Of a stretch of 64,000 nucleotides of DNA, positions 29,901 to 40,933 are shown in pieces. Source of the stretch: CAIWHR01 sp963741355 (GTDB lineage Bacteria; Pseudomonadota; Gammaproteobacteria; Burkholderiales; Casimicrobiaceae). The DNA is taken from the NCBI GenBank assembly GCA_963741355.1, contig CAVUIG010000004.1, positions 155,034-219,033 on the forward strand, given 5' to 3'. Position 1 is the stretch's first letter. Each line of letters starts with the position of its first letter. The notes beneath the pieces were generated by a model that worked only from the letters and a program-made list of their open reading frames with translations, ran no database searches and had not been told where the DNA came from. Position numbers and translations under genes: made by a program.

Positions 29901-32900
29901 GCGTGCTCGGCACGATCATCCTCGAGGACTACGAGCGCGAGAACGCGTACGGCGAGGCCGAAGTGCGCCTGCTGCAGCACGGTCGCCGCGCAGCATGGGC
30001 GTGGCGCTCGAGAACGCGCGCCTGTTCGACGAGACGCAGCGGCTGTTCAAGGAGACCGAGCAGCGCGCCGCCGAGCTCGCGATCATCAACAGCGTGCAGG
30101 AAGGCCTCGCCGCGCAGCTCGACTTCCAGGCGATCATCGACCTCGTCGGCGACAAGATCGCGCGAGATCTTCGGCACGAAGGACATGTCGATCGCGCTGC
30201 TCGACCGGCAGACCAGCATGCTGGCGATGCCGTACTACCTCGAGCATGGCGAGCGCTTTCCGGTCGAGCCGTTGCCGCTCGGCGTGGGCCTGACCGGCCA
30301 CGTCATCGAGACGCGCGCGCCGCTGGTGATCAGCGAGAATTTGCCGGAGCGCGCGGCGAGCTCGGCGCAGCCCATCGGCGACGCGCCGGTACCGACGTGG
30401 GCAATGAGCTATCTCGGCGTGCCCATCCTCAAGGGCGACGAGGCGCTCGGCGTCGATCAGCGCTCTACGAGCCACGAGGCGAGAACGCCTACAGCGACTC
30501 CGACGTGCGGCTGCTGCAGACGCTCGCCAACGCGATGAGCGTGGCGCTGGAGAACGCGCGCCTGTTCGACGAGACGCAGCGGCTGCTCAAGGAGACCGAG
30601 CAGCGCGCCGCCGAGCTCGCGATCATCAACAGCGTCCAGCAGGCGCTCGCCGCCGAGCTCAACATGCAGGGGATCTACGACGCCGTCGGCGACAAGATCC
30701 GCGAGATCTTCAACCAGGCGGACATCGGCATCCGCATCTACGACCCGCAGACCGGAGCTGGTCCACTACCCGTACGTCTACGAGGACGGGCAGCGGATCG
30801 CACATCGATTCGCGATCCGCTGCGCGAGAGGCGGCTTCGCTGCCCACGTGCTGCGCACCCGCGAGACGCTCGTCATCAACGAGAACATGGCGCAGGAGAC
30901 CGAGAAATACGGCAGCTACACGATTCCCGGTACGCGGACGAGAAGTCGGCGGTCTATGGTGCCGCTGGTCGTCGGCGACCAGGCGCGCGGCCTGATCACC
31001 CTGACCGACATGGATCGCGAGCACGCCTTCAGCGACTCGGACGTGCGCCTGCTGCAGACGCTCGCCAACGCGATGAGCGTCGCGCTGGAGAACGCGCGCC
31101 TGTTCGACGAGACGCAGCGCCTGTTCAAGGAGAGCGAGCAGCGCGCGGCCGAGCTCGCGATCATCAACAGCGTGCAGGAGGCGCTCGCCGCCGAGCTCAA
31201 CATGCAGGGGATCTACGACGCCGTCGGCGACAAGATCCGCGAGATCTTCAACCAGGCCGACGTCGGCATCCGCATCTACGATCCGCAGTCGGACATGGTT
31301 CACTACCCGTACGTCTACGAGAACGGGCGAGCGAATCATCATCGAGTCGGAGCTCTCTCGGCGACAAGGGAATCGCGGCGCACGTCATGCGCACGCGCGA
31401 GACGCTGGTCATCAACGAGAACATGGCGCTGCGCGTCGAGAAATACGGAAGCTACGTCATGCCCGGGACGCGAGATGGAGAAGTCGTCCGTCTACGTGCC
31501 GCTGGTCGCGGGCGACCAGGCGCGCGGGCTGATCAACCTGATCGACATGCATCGCGAGCACGCGTTCGGCGCCTCCGACGTGCGCCTGCTGCAGACGCTC
31601 GCCAATGCGATGAGCGTGGCGCTGGAGAACGCGCGCCTGTTCGACGAGACGCAGCGCCGCACGCGCGAGACCGCGGCGCTCGCCGAAGTCGGGCGCGACA
31701 TCTCGTCGACACTCGATCTCGCCACCGTGATGGACCGCATCGCGCGCCATGCCAAGGATCTGCTCAACGCGGACAGCAGCGCGATCTTCCTGCCCGACGC
31801 GGATGCGCAGACTTACCGTGCGATCGTCGCGGTCGGAGATATTGCGGAGGCCGTCCAGTCCACGGTCATCAAGGTGGGCGAAGGCATCATCGGCAGCCTC
31901 GTTGCAGACCGGCCGCGCCGAGTTCATCAACGACACCGGCGCCGACCCGCGCGCGATCCAGATTCCCGGCACCGACCAGGCCGAGCGCGAGCGCCTGATG
32001 GTGGCGCCGCTCATGGCCGGCAAGACCGTCAAAGGCGTGATGGCGGTGTGGCGGACGGGCGGCATGCCCGTTCGGGGCCACCGAGCTCGATTTTCTGGTG
32101 GGACTCTCGCTGCAGGCGACGGTCGCCATCGAGAATGCGCGGCTGTTCGCCGATTCGCAGCGGCGCGCCACGGAGCTCGCGACCATCAACACGGTGTCGC
32201 AGCAGCTCGCGGGCAAGCTCGAGCTCGCGCCGCTGCTCGACCTCGTCGGCGAGCAGGTCCGCACGGTGTTCAGGGCCGACATCGCCTACGTCGCGCTGTA
32301 CAACCCGGACACCGGCATGATCGATTTCCCCTACCAGTACGGCGAGGAAATCAAGCCGCTGCGTTTCGGCGAAGGCCTGACCAGCAGGATCATCCGGTCG
32401 GGCGAGGCGCTCATCATCAACCGCGAAACCGATCGGCGCGGGCTCGAGCTCGGCGCCAAGGTCGTCGGCCAGCAGGCGCTGTCGTACATGGGCGTGCCGA
32501 TCCCGGTTGGCGGAACGAGCCTCGGCGTGATCAGCGTGCAAAGCACGCAGCGGGAGGGCATGTACGGCGCCGACGACCAGCGCCTCCTGTCGACGCTCGC
32601 GGCCAACGTCGGCGTCGCGCTGCAGAACGCGCGGCTGTTCAACGAAACGCAGGAGGCGCTCGAGCGGCAGACCGCCACCGCCGAGGTGCTGCAGGTTATC
32701 AGCGGCTCGATGGCCGATCCGCAAGCCGGTGTTCGAGAAGATCCTCGACAGCTGCGAGCGGCTGTTCGGCGACATCCGCATCTCCGCCTCGTCTTGCGCG
32801 AGGACGGCGCAGGTGCAGCATCGGTCGCCGCATCGCGGCTCGATCGCGACGAGCGATGACGCGGACCTTACCCGATGCCCGCTCGAGCGGCACGATCGGC

Positions 32901-34583
32901 GACGTGGCGATCCGCGAGCGCGGATCCGTTCGCATCGAGCGTACAGCGCGCTGTCGGCGCGACATGCCGGACTACGCCCGCGACGGCCGTGCGCAGGTCG
33001 GCGACTTCTCGGTCGCCTGGTGCGCCGATGCTGTGCGAAGGCCGCGGCATCGGCATCGATCATGGTCGCGCGGCCAGCCGCGGCCCGTTCACCGAGGCCG
33101 AGGTGGCGCTGCTCAAGACCTTCGCCGACCAGGCGGTGATCGCGATCCAGAACGCGCGCCTGTTCAACGAGACGCAGGAGGCGCTCGAGCCACCAGACGG
33201 CCAGCGCCGACATCCTGCGGGTGATCAGCAGCTCGCCGACCGACGTGCAGCCCGTGTTCGACGCGATCGTCGGCACGGCGCTCAAGCTGCTGGCATGCGA
33301 TTTCACGGCGCTGCTCCGGTACGACGGCGCGACGTTCAGCACTGTCGCTCAGGCGACGCCCGGCGGCCTGCCGATGGATCTGGGCGAACGCGTCGCGCCG
33401 GTCGACCCGGCGGCGAACTTCCCGTCGCGCGTGATCGTGTCGAAGTCGATGCTGCACATTCCGGACTGGAACGCGATCGACCTTCCGCCGCACGAGAAGG
33501 ACATCCATGCGCGGACCGGCGTCACCTCGTCGCTCATGCTGCCGCTCTTGCGCAAGGACGAATGCATCGGCGTGCTGGTGCTGGCGCGCGACAAGGCCGG
33601 CCCGTTCGACGACAAGGAGATCGCGCTCGCCAAGTCGTTCGTCGACCAGGCGGTGATCGCGATCGAGAACGTGCGGCTGTTCAACGAGACGCAGGAGGCG
33701 CTCAGCACCAGACGGCGACCGCCGACATCCTGCAGCGTCATCAGCAGCTCGCCGACCGACGTGCAGCCGGTGTTCGACGCGATCGCGAAGAATGCGGTCA
33801 CCCTCTGCGGCAGCCTGTTCGCGAACGTGTTCCGGTTCGACGGCGAGTTGCTGCATTTCGTCTCCAGCGAACGGTACGCCTCGAATGCCGTGGAGATGCT
33901 GAAGAAGGCGTATCCGATGCGGCCGAGCGCCTCGCAGGTATCGGGAGAGCGATACTCGCCAAGGCGGTCGTGCGGATGGAGGATGCGCTTGCCGATCCCG
34001 ACTACGACCACGCGTTTGCCCACGCCGGAGGCTGGCGGCGGCATGCTGGGCGTGCCGATGCTGCGCGAGGGCAAGCCGATCGGCGTGATCGTGGCGGGCT
34101 GGGCCGAGACCGGGCCGATTCCCAAGGCTCAGGAGGAGCTGCTCAAGACCTTCGCCGACCAGGCGGTGATCGCCATCGAGAACGTGCGGCTGTTCAACGA
34201 GACGAAGGAGGCGCTGGAGCGGCAGACCGCGACCTCCGAAGTGCTGCAGGTGATCAGCGAGTCGCCGACCGACGTGCAGCCCGTGTTCGACATCATCGCC
34301 GAGCGCGCCGCGCGGCTGACCGGCGCCGAATCCGGAATGGTCTACCGCTTCGACGGCGAATGGATCCATCTGGCGAGCTCCTACGGCATCGCCTCCGAAT
34401 TCATGGACAGATTCCGGACGCAGTTCCCGGCGCGGCCCGATTCGCATTTCATCTCGGCCGAGGCGATACGCGACGGCGTCGTGCTCAACGTGCCGGATCT
34501 GCAGGTCCGGGCGACCGAGGTGGTCGGCATTCCGGAGGGATTGAAGGCGGCCGCGCGGGGGCGGGCTGCGCGGCGGTCTTGCC
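26951..34583 (+). pseudogene. sensory part of a giant TPR-multi-GAF hybrid histidine kinase, heavily frameshifted
   Basis: Coding signal runs continuously but hops between all three frames at roughly every 100-400 bases. ATG at 26951 begins MAESRKPKKSPTRRTAKP. Reassembled, the first 1.5 kb encodes TPR-like helical pairs (AIELATNALSAARLGAAQ, DLYGIGNAYNILSYNL, LAVQYAALGLYRRARRLG). From about 28480 there are some twelve GAF domains joined by helical linkers, near 28480, 29005, 29540, 30075, 30615, 31150, 31680, 32175, 32690, 33220, 33735 and 34250. Linkers repeat VALENARLFDETQRL and AELAIINSVQ. The best intact pieces are 32098-32859 and 33221-33700. It continues into the kinase core at 34584. 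Either an error-rich assembly of repetitive DNA or a decaying gene; the steady codon bias favours errors, the shift density favours decay. Confidence 0.8.
29005..31640 (+). repeat. tandem GAF-encoding DNA repeats with a period of about 540 bases
   Basis: The words ctggagaac...gacgagacgcagcgg recur at 29472, 30007, 30547, 31085 and 31622, a spacing of 535-540 bases. Each unit encodes one GAF domain plus its helical linker. The units beginning near 30615 and 31150 are almost identical over their first 150 bases (both encode NMQGIYDAVGDKIREIFNQA), a sign of recent duplication or conversion. Units near 29005 and 29540 form a second close pair. Confidence 0.8.
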
Positions 34584-36316
<1,733 letters not shown>

Positions 36317-36320
<4 letters not shown>

Positions 36321-36668
36321 TGAACTCTCCGACGATCGATCGCGCGACCTTCGACGCGCTCAGGGAAACGACCGGTGCCGACTTCGTGGCGGAGCTCGTC
36401 GCACACGTTCCTCGAGGAGGCGCCGGCGATGCTGGAGGAGCTGCGCGCCGCATTCGCCGCGGGCGACGCGGACACGTTCCGACGTGCCGCGCATTCGCTC
36501 AAGTCGAACAGCAACACGTTCGGCGCACTTACGCTGGGGACGCTCGCCCGCGAGCTCGAGCTGGGCGGCATCCCGAAGGCGAGTGAGGGCGGCGGCCGGC
36601 CGCTCGACGCGCTCGAGCAGGAATATTCGCGCGTCGCCGCCGCGCTCGTCGAACTGCGCCATGCGTGA
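36317..36668 (+). CDS. HPt phosphotransfer protein, one frameshift
   Basis: About 117 residues. The phospho-acceptor histidine lies in FRRAAHSLKSNSNTFGA, the standard HPt motif, in a four-helix bundle (LEEAPAMLEELRAAF, LGTLARELELGG, LDALEQEYSRVAAAL). The frame breaks near 36405: dropping one C (gtcgcaCacg) joins ADFVAELVA to TFLEEAPAML. Its start overlaps the kinase stop and its stop overlaps the cyclase start, so it should carry phosphate from the kinase receivers to the response regulator. Confidence 0.88.
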
Positions 36669-37713
36669 CCTCAAGAGCTGGTCGGCCCGGATGCTCGTGG
36701 TCGACGACAACAAGGTCAACCGGCTGCTGCTGACGCGCAGCCTGGAGTTGCAGGGCCACAGCATCGCTTCGGCGGAAAACGGGCGCGTGGCGCTGGAGAT
36801 GCTGCGGCGCGAGCCGTTCGACCTGCTCCTGCTCGACATGGAAATGCCCGAGATGAACGGCTTCCAGGTGCTGGAGCAGCTCGGCACCGACCGTCAGTTG
36901 CGCGACCTCCCGGTCATCGTCACGTCGTCGCTCGAGGGGATCGAGACCATCGTCCGCTGCATCGAGCTGGGCGCCGAGGATTACCTCATCAAGCCGGTCA
37001 ATCCGGTGCTGCTGAAGGCACGCATCGGCGCGAGCCTCGAGAAGAAGCGGCTGCGCGACCAGCAGAAGGAGCTGGTGCGCCGCTTCGCGACGCCGGAAGT
37101 GGCGCAGGACCTGCAGAACTCGGGCTTCTCGCTGGGCGGCAAGCTCATCGAGGCCTCGGTGATGTTCTCCGACATCCGCGGCTTCACGCCGCTCGCCGAG
37201 TCGCAGCCGCCGGAGGAGACGATCGAGCTCCTCAACACCTACTACGCGCTGATGTTCGACGCGATCAGCGGCCACGGTGGCGTGGTGACGCAGATGATGG
37301 GCGACGGCCTGATGTCGGTGTTCGGCGCGCCGGTCCCGCTGCCGGATCACGAGGCCAGCGCCGTGCGCGCGGCGCTGGAAATGATCGAGCTCATCGACAT
37401 GTTCAACGTCGAACAGGCCGCCATCGACAAGCCGCAGATCAGGATCAGCATCGGCATCGCATCGGGTGCGATGGTCGCGGGTTATACCGGAACCAACCAG
37501 CGCGCCACGTACACGTGCATCGGCGACACGGTCAACCTCGCCGCGCGTCTCGAGACGCACACGCGGGAAGCGCACCGCGACATCCTGATCGACACCACGA
37601 CGCGTGCCGCGCTCGGCACCCAATTCTCCGTCGAGTCGCTCGGCGCCGTGCCCCTGAAGGGCAAGGCGGCCGCGGTCGACGTGTTCGCCGTCGGGGCCGC
37701 ACCGCGCGCCTGA
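36661..37713 (+). CDS. response regulator with class III nucleotide cyclase domain
   Basis: A 350-residue protein with a receiver domain (LVVDDNKVN, acceptor Asp in LLLLDMEMPEMNG, Lys in YLIKPVNPV), a short helical linker (LEKKRLRDQQKELVRRFATPEV) and a class III adenylate/guanylate cyclase catalytic domain. The cyclase has the metal Asp in VMFSDIRGFTPLAES, the second metal/loop stretch MGDGLMSVFGAP, and the transition-state segment TYTCIGDTVNLAARLE. All catalytic features seem present, so phosphorylation through the upstream kinase and HPt should set cyclic nucleotide synthesis. cAMP is more likely than cGMP on family grounds, but not shown. Intact. Confidence 0.93.
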   Translation: MRDLKSWSARMLVVDDNKVNRLLLTRSLELQGHSIASAENGRVALEMLRREPFDLLLLDMEMPEMNGFQVLEQLGTDRQLRDLPVIVTSSLEGIETIVRCIELGAEDYLIKPVNPVLLKARIGASLEKKRLRDQQKELVRRFATPEVAQDLQNSGFSLGGKLIEASVMFSDIRGFTPLAESQPPEETIELLNTYYALMFDAISGHGGVVTQMMGDGLMSVFGAPVPLPDHEASAVRAALEMIELIDMFNVEQAAIDKPQIRISIGIASGAMVAGYTGTNQRATYTCIGDTVNLAARLETHTREAHRDILIDTTTRAALGTQFSVESLGAVPLKGKAAAVDVFAVGAAPRA

Positions 37714-38071
37714 TCGCCGGCGCTACCGCGTGCCTTCGCACGCAAACACTGACCCAGTTCAAACACTCGCCGTGACGCGAGCGCTATGCTGGGCTGCGCG
37801 CTCGCGTGCACGGCAGATTCGGGAACGAATCGCCGCGGCTTCTTGTCGCACCCGCAAGCGTTCTGCGGGCTCCGCCAAGGCGGGCCTCGGAGGCGGGTGA
37901 CGATTAGCCTACGCTATCATCATCATTCGAACAATCAATTGGACTTATCAACGCGGGGCGCGCAAGATCGGGGTGTCGCGAGCGGCGCGCCGTGCTCCGC
38001 ATCCGAAAATCCGGATCGGACCGGCACCGCGCGAAAAGCGAGCGAGCGTACCCAACACATGGAGATGCACG
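37714..38071. other. 358-base control region before the rubrerythrin operon
   Basis: No gene that I can support; a 106-codon frame here is antisense-like noise running into the rubrerythrin gene in another frame. Around 37901-37950 the sequence turns markedly AT-rich and holds an OxyR-like pattern (annotated separately), which is where the promoter of the peroxide cluster most likely lies. Confidence 0.45.
37903..37939 (+). promoter_or_regulatory. OxyR-like site before rubrerythrin
   Basis: Four tetranucleotides at the OxyR spacing of 7-7-7: ATTA, CTAT, ATTC, CAAT against the model ATAG, CTAT, ATAG, CTAT (11 of 16 bases). That is within the range of accepted sites but also not far from chance in an AT-rich patch. 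The peroxide-related cluster downstream is what makes it worth recording. Confidence 0.25.
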
Positions 38072-38494
38072 ATGAAGAGCCTTTCCGGAACCAAGACCCA
38101 CGATAACCTCAAGGCCGCGTTCGCGGGCGAGTCGCAGGCGAACCGCCGTTATCTCTATTTCGCGACCAAGGCGGACGTCGAGGGCCAGAATGACGTCGCC
38201 GCGGTGTTCCGCTCGACCGCCGAAGGCGAGACCGGACATGCGCATGGCCACCTCGATTACCTCGCGCAGGTCGGTGACCCGGCGACGGATCTGCCGATCG
38301 GCCCGACGCGCTCCAACCTGAAGGCGGCGATCGCTGGCGAGACGCACGAGTACACGGACATGTACCCGGGCATGGCCAAGGCCGCACGCGGCGAAGGCTT
38401 CGAGGAAATCGCCGACTGGTTCGAGACGCTGGCGAAGGCGGAGCGTTCGCACGCGAATCGCTTCCAGAAGGCGCTCGACGCGCTGGCTGACTGA
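38072..38494 (+). CDS. rubrerythrin without rubredoxin domain
   Basis: A 140-residue ferritin-like diiron protein. The start MKSLSGTKTHDNLKAAFAGE has a GGAG site upstream; longer versions back to 37973 have no support. Diiron ligands are in AGESQANRRYLYFATKAD, STAEGETGHAHGHL, AGETHEYTDMYPGMA and LAKAERSHANRF, which give the two E-x6-Y and E-x2-H helices. There is no C-terminal CxxC pair, so electrons must come from elsewhere, plausibly from the Fe-S protein encoded next. Reduces hydrogen peroxide in the cytoplasm. First gene of a four-gene cluster. Confidence 0.92.
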   Translation: MKSLSGTKTHDNLKAAFAGESQANRRYLYFATKADVEGQNDVAAVFRSTAEGETGHAHGHLDYLAQVGDPATDLPIGPTRSNLKAAIAGETHEYTDMYPGMAKAARGEGFEEIADWFETLAKAERSHANRFQKALDALAD

Positions 38495-38632
38495 TCGTCG
38501 CGGGTTCGCTGGCCTGATGCCGCGCCGTCACCTCGGCGGCGCGGCGGCGGCAACATGCAGTTCGCGACGAGCGTGCGGCGCGCGCTTGCGCTGCAGCGCT
38601 CGTCCATCGACCCCACAGATATTCCCTCTCCG

Positions 38633-39991
38633 ATGAGCAACCGCGAAGGCAACCTCCAGGCACCGACACGGCATGCCGTCGCGTGGCGCGACCCGGCGTT
38701 CTACGACACGCAGGCGCTCGAGAAGGAGATGGAGCGCATTTTCGACATCTGTCACGGCTGCCGCCGGTGCGTGAGCCTGTGCCAGGCGTTTCCGACGCTG
38801 TTCGATCTCGTCGACGCGTCGCCGACGCTGGAAGTCGACGGCGTCGCGAAGCACGACTACGCGAAAGTCGTCGACCAGTGCTACCTCTGCGACGTCTGCT
38901 ACATGACGAAGTGCCCGTACGTTCCGCCGCATCCGTGGAACGTCGATTTCCCGCATCTGATGCTCCGCGCGAAGGCCGTCGACTTCCGCAACGGGAAGAC
39001 CAAGGCGCGCGACCGGCTGCTGACCAGCACCGACCGCGTCGGCCGTCTCGCGACCATTCCCGTGGTCGTGCAGATGGTCAACAAGGTCAACAACTCGCCG
39101 GCCGCGCGCAAGGTGATGGACAAGGTGCTGGGTGTGGCCGCCGAGGCGAAGCTGCCGCCGTACGCGAGCGCGCGCTTTCGCGACTCGGCGCAGCATTCGA
39201 TCGCATGGCCGGTGCGAATCGGCGAGCGCACGCCCGGCAAGGTCGCGATCTTCTCGACCTGCTACATCAACTACAACGAGCCCGGCATCGGCCTCGACCT
39301 CATCGCGGTGCTCGCGCACAACGAGATTCCCTATCGCGTCGTCGAGAAGGAAGCCTGCTGCGGAATGCCCAAGCTCGAGCTCGGCGACCTCGAGGCGGTC
39401 GAAAGGCTGAAGAACGTCAACATCCCGGTGCTGGCGGCGCTGGCGCGCGAAGGTCACGCGATCCTGACCGCCGTGCCGTCGTGCACGCTGATGTTCAAGC
39501 AGGAGCTGCCGCTGCTGTTTCCCGATGACGGCGACGTCCGGGTCGTGGCCGACGCGATGTTCGATCCGTTCGAGTACCTCGTCCTGCGCGACAAGGACGG
39601 CCTGCTGCGCCGCGACTTCGTCCGGCCGCTCGGCAAGGTGAGCTACCACATTCCGTGTCACTCGCGCGTGCAGAACGTCGGGCAGAAGACGCGCGAGGTG
39701 CTGGAGTGGATCCCGGGGACGACCGTCCACACGGTCGAGCGCTGCGCCGGGCACGACGGCACGTACGGCGTGAAGAGCGAGTTCTACGCGGCGTCGATGA
39801 AGATCGGCAGGCCGGTGTTCGGCCAGATGGCGCAGGGCGGGCCGGATTTCGTGAGCTCGGACTGCCCGATCGCCGGGCGGCGCATCCTGCAGGGCATCAC
39901 CGCGGCGGACAGCAGCAGCCGCGCGCGCAAGGAGCATCCGCTGTCGCTGTTGCGGATGGCCTACGGATTGGGATCGGAGTCGAATGGCTGA
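38633..39991 (+). CDS. GlpC/HdrB-like Fe-S oxidoreductase with two CCG domains
   Basis: A 452-residue soluble protein. Two 4Fe-4S ferredoxin clusters near the N terminus (CHGCRRCVSLCQAFP and CYLCDVCYMTKCPYVPP) are followed by two cysteine-rich CCG domains, one with STCYINYN and KEACCGMPKLELG, the other with IPCHSRVQNVG and ERCAGHDGTYG. This is the layout of GlpC and heterodisulfide reductase subunits, electron carriers that hand electrons to partner enzymes. Its position after rubrerythrin and before EncFtn and DUF3501 suggests that it reduces rubrerythrin. ATG at 38633 chosen; a frame extension to 38555 is possible. Intact. Confidence 0.88.
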   Translation: MSNREGNLQAPTRHAVAWRDPAFYDTQALEKEMERIFDICHGCRRCVSLCQAFPTLFDLVDASPTLEVDGVAKHDYAKVVDQCYLCDVCYMTKCPYVPPHPWNVDFPHLMLRAKAVDFRNGKTKARDRLLTSTDRVGRLATIPVVVQMVNKVNNSPAARKVMDKVLGVAAEAKLPPYASARFRDSAQHSIAWPVRIGERTPGKVAIFSTCYINYNEPGIGLDLIAVLAHNEIPYRVVEKEACCGMPKLELGDLEAVERLKNVNIPVLAALAREGHAILTAVPSCTLMFKQELPLLFPDDGDVRVVADAMFDPFEYLVLRDKDGLLRRDFVRPLGKVSYHIPCHSRVQNVGQKTREVLEWIPGTTVHTVERCAGHDGTYGVKSEFYAASMKIGRPVFGQMAQGGPDFVSSDCPIAGRRILQGITAADSSSRARKEHPLSLLRMAYGLGSESNG

Positions 39992-40053
39992 TGCCGCGCG
40001 CAACCGTCCCGCTGATCGAAATTCGACACTGACTCCGGAAGGAATTCCACGCA

Positions 40054-40344
40054 ATGGCACATGAAGGCTATCACGAGCCCGTCGACCGGCTCTCCCCGGC
40101 CACGCAGGATTTTCATCGCGCGGTGATCTCGCTCATCGAGGAGCTGGAAGCGATCGACTGGTACAACCAGCGCGTCGACGCCTGCACGGATCCGGAGTTG
40201 CGCAAGATCCTCGCGCACAATCGCGACGAGGAGATCGAGCACGCGTCGATGACGCTCGAATGGATCCGCCGGAACAATGCCGTGGTCGACCGGGAGCTGC
40301 GCGAGGCGCTGTTCAAGGACGGCCCGATCACCGGGCAGCATTGA
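40054..40344 (+). CDS. encapsulated-ferritin-like (EncFtn) ferroxidase without targeting peptide
   Basis: A 96-residue two-helix protein. Spacing and identity of the key residues match the R. rubrum EncFtn site as I recall it: iron ligands Glu30, Glu60 and His63 (for E32, E62, H65) and entry-site residues Glu32, Trp36 and Tyr37, within EELEAIDWYNQRVD and HNRDEEIEHASMTLEW. Such proteins form decamers with ferroxidase centres at dimer faces. The chain stops at DGPITGQH, where encapsulin cargo versions go on to a C-terminal targeting peptide, and there is no encapsulin shell gene in the window. It therefore seems to be a free cytoplasmic ferroxidase linked to rubrerythrin. One base separates it from DUF3501. 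Confidence 0.85.
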   Translation: MAHEGYHEPVDRLSPATQDFHRAVISLIEELEAIDWYNQRVDACTDPELRKILAHNRDEEIEHASMTLEWIRRNNAVVDRELREALFKDGPITGQH

Positions 40345-40345
40345 G

Positions 40346-40933
40346 ATGCCGGCCATCCGCCGCGATTCGCTGCTGACGCTCGAGTCCTACGCGAAGGCGC
40401 GCGCCGAGTTCCGGGCAAAGGTGCTCGCGCACAAGCGCAACCGCATCGTGCAGCTCGGCGAGCACGTCACGCTGCTGTTCGAGGACGAGCTCACGGTGCG
40501 CTACCAGGTCCAGGAGATGCTGCGCATCGAGAAGACGTTCGAGGATGCCGGCATCCAGGACGAGCTCGACGCCTACAACCCGCTGGTGCCCGACGGCACG
40601 AACCTCAAGGCGACGATGCAGATCGAGTACGAGGACGTGGACGAGCGCCGGGCCGGGCTCGCGCGCCTCGTCGGCATCGAGGACCGCACATGGGTCGCCG
40701 TCGAAGGGCACGCGAAGGTGTACGCGATCGCCGACGAGGACCTGCCGCGCGAGAACGCCGAGAAGACCTCGGCCGTGCATTTCCTGCGCTTCGAGCTCGC
40801 GCCGGAAATGATCGCGGCGCTCACGCACGGCGCAGGGCTTGGCGTCGGCATCGACCACCCGAATTACACGGTGGCGATTCCCGCCGTGCCGCCCGCCACG
40901 CGCGACGCCCTCGCTGCCGACCTCCGCGCGTAG
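40346..40933 (+). CDS. DUF3501 family protein
   Basis: A 195-residue soluble protein of the DUF3501 type: TLESYAKARAEFRAKVLAHKRNR near the start, then LLFEDELTVRYQVQEMLRIE and FLRFELAPEMIAAL. The family is usually encoded beside rubrerythrin and the CCG-domain Fe-S protein, and its role is unknown. ATG at 40346 follows the EncFtn stop by one base, so it is the last gene of that operon. The antisense tail of a GNAT frame overlaps its last 70 bases and is probably not conserved. Intact. Confidence 0.88.
   Translation: MPAIRRDSLLTLESYAKARAEFRAKVLAHKRNRIVQLGEHVTLLFEDELTVRYQVQEMLRIEKTFEDAGIQDELDAYNPLVPDGTNLKATMQIEYEDVDERRAGLARLVGIEDRTWVAVEGHAKVYAIADEDLPRENAEKTSAVHFLRFELAPEMIAALTHGAGLGVGIDHPNYTVAIPAVPPATRDALAADLRA

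Noticed and set aside
29005..31640. CRISPR array or other non-coding tandem repeat in the 540-base repeats
   Set aside because: The repeats are coding, each giving a GAF domain; unit length and divergence do not fit CRISPR, and no cas gene is present.
37786..38106. A 106-codon frame before rubrerythrin
   Set aside because: It runs into the rubrerythrin gene in a different frame and across the AT-rich regulatory patch; no protein features.
40864..40933. Conserved antisense overlap of a GNAT gene with DUF3501
   Set aside because: The GNAT fold ends about 130 bases earlier; the basic tail is probably an unselected extension or the result of a missed stop.
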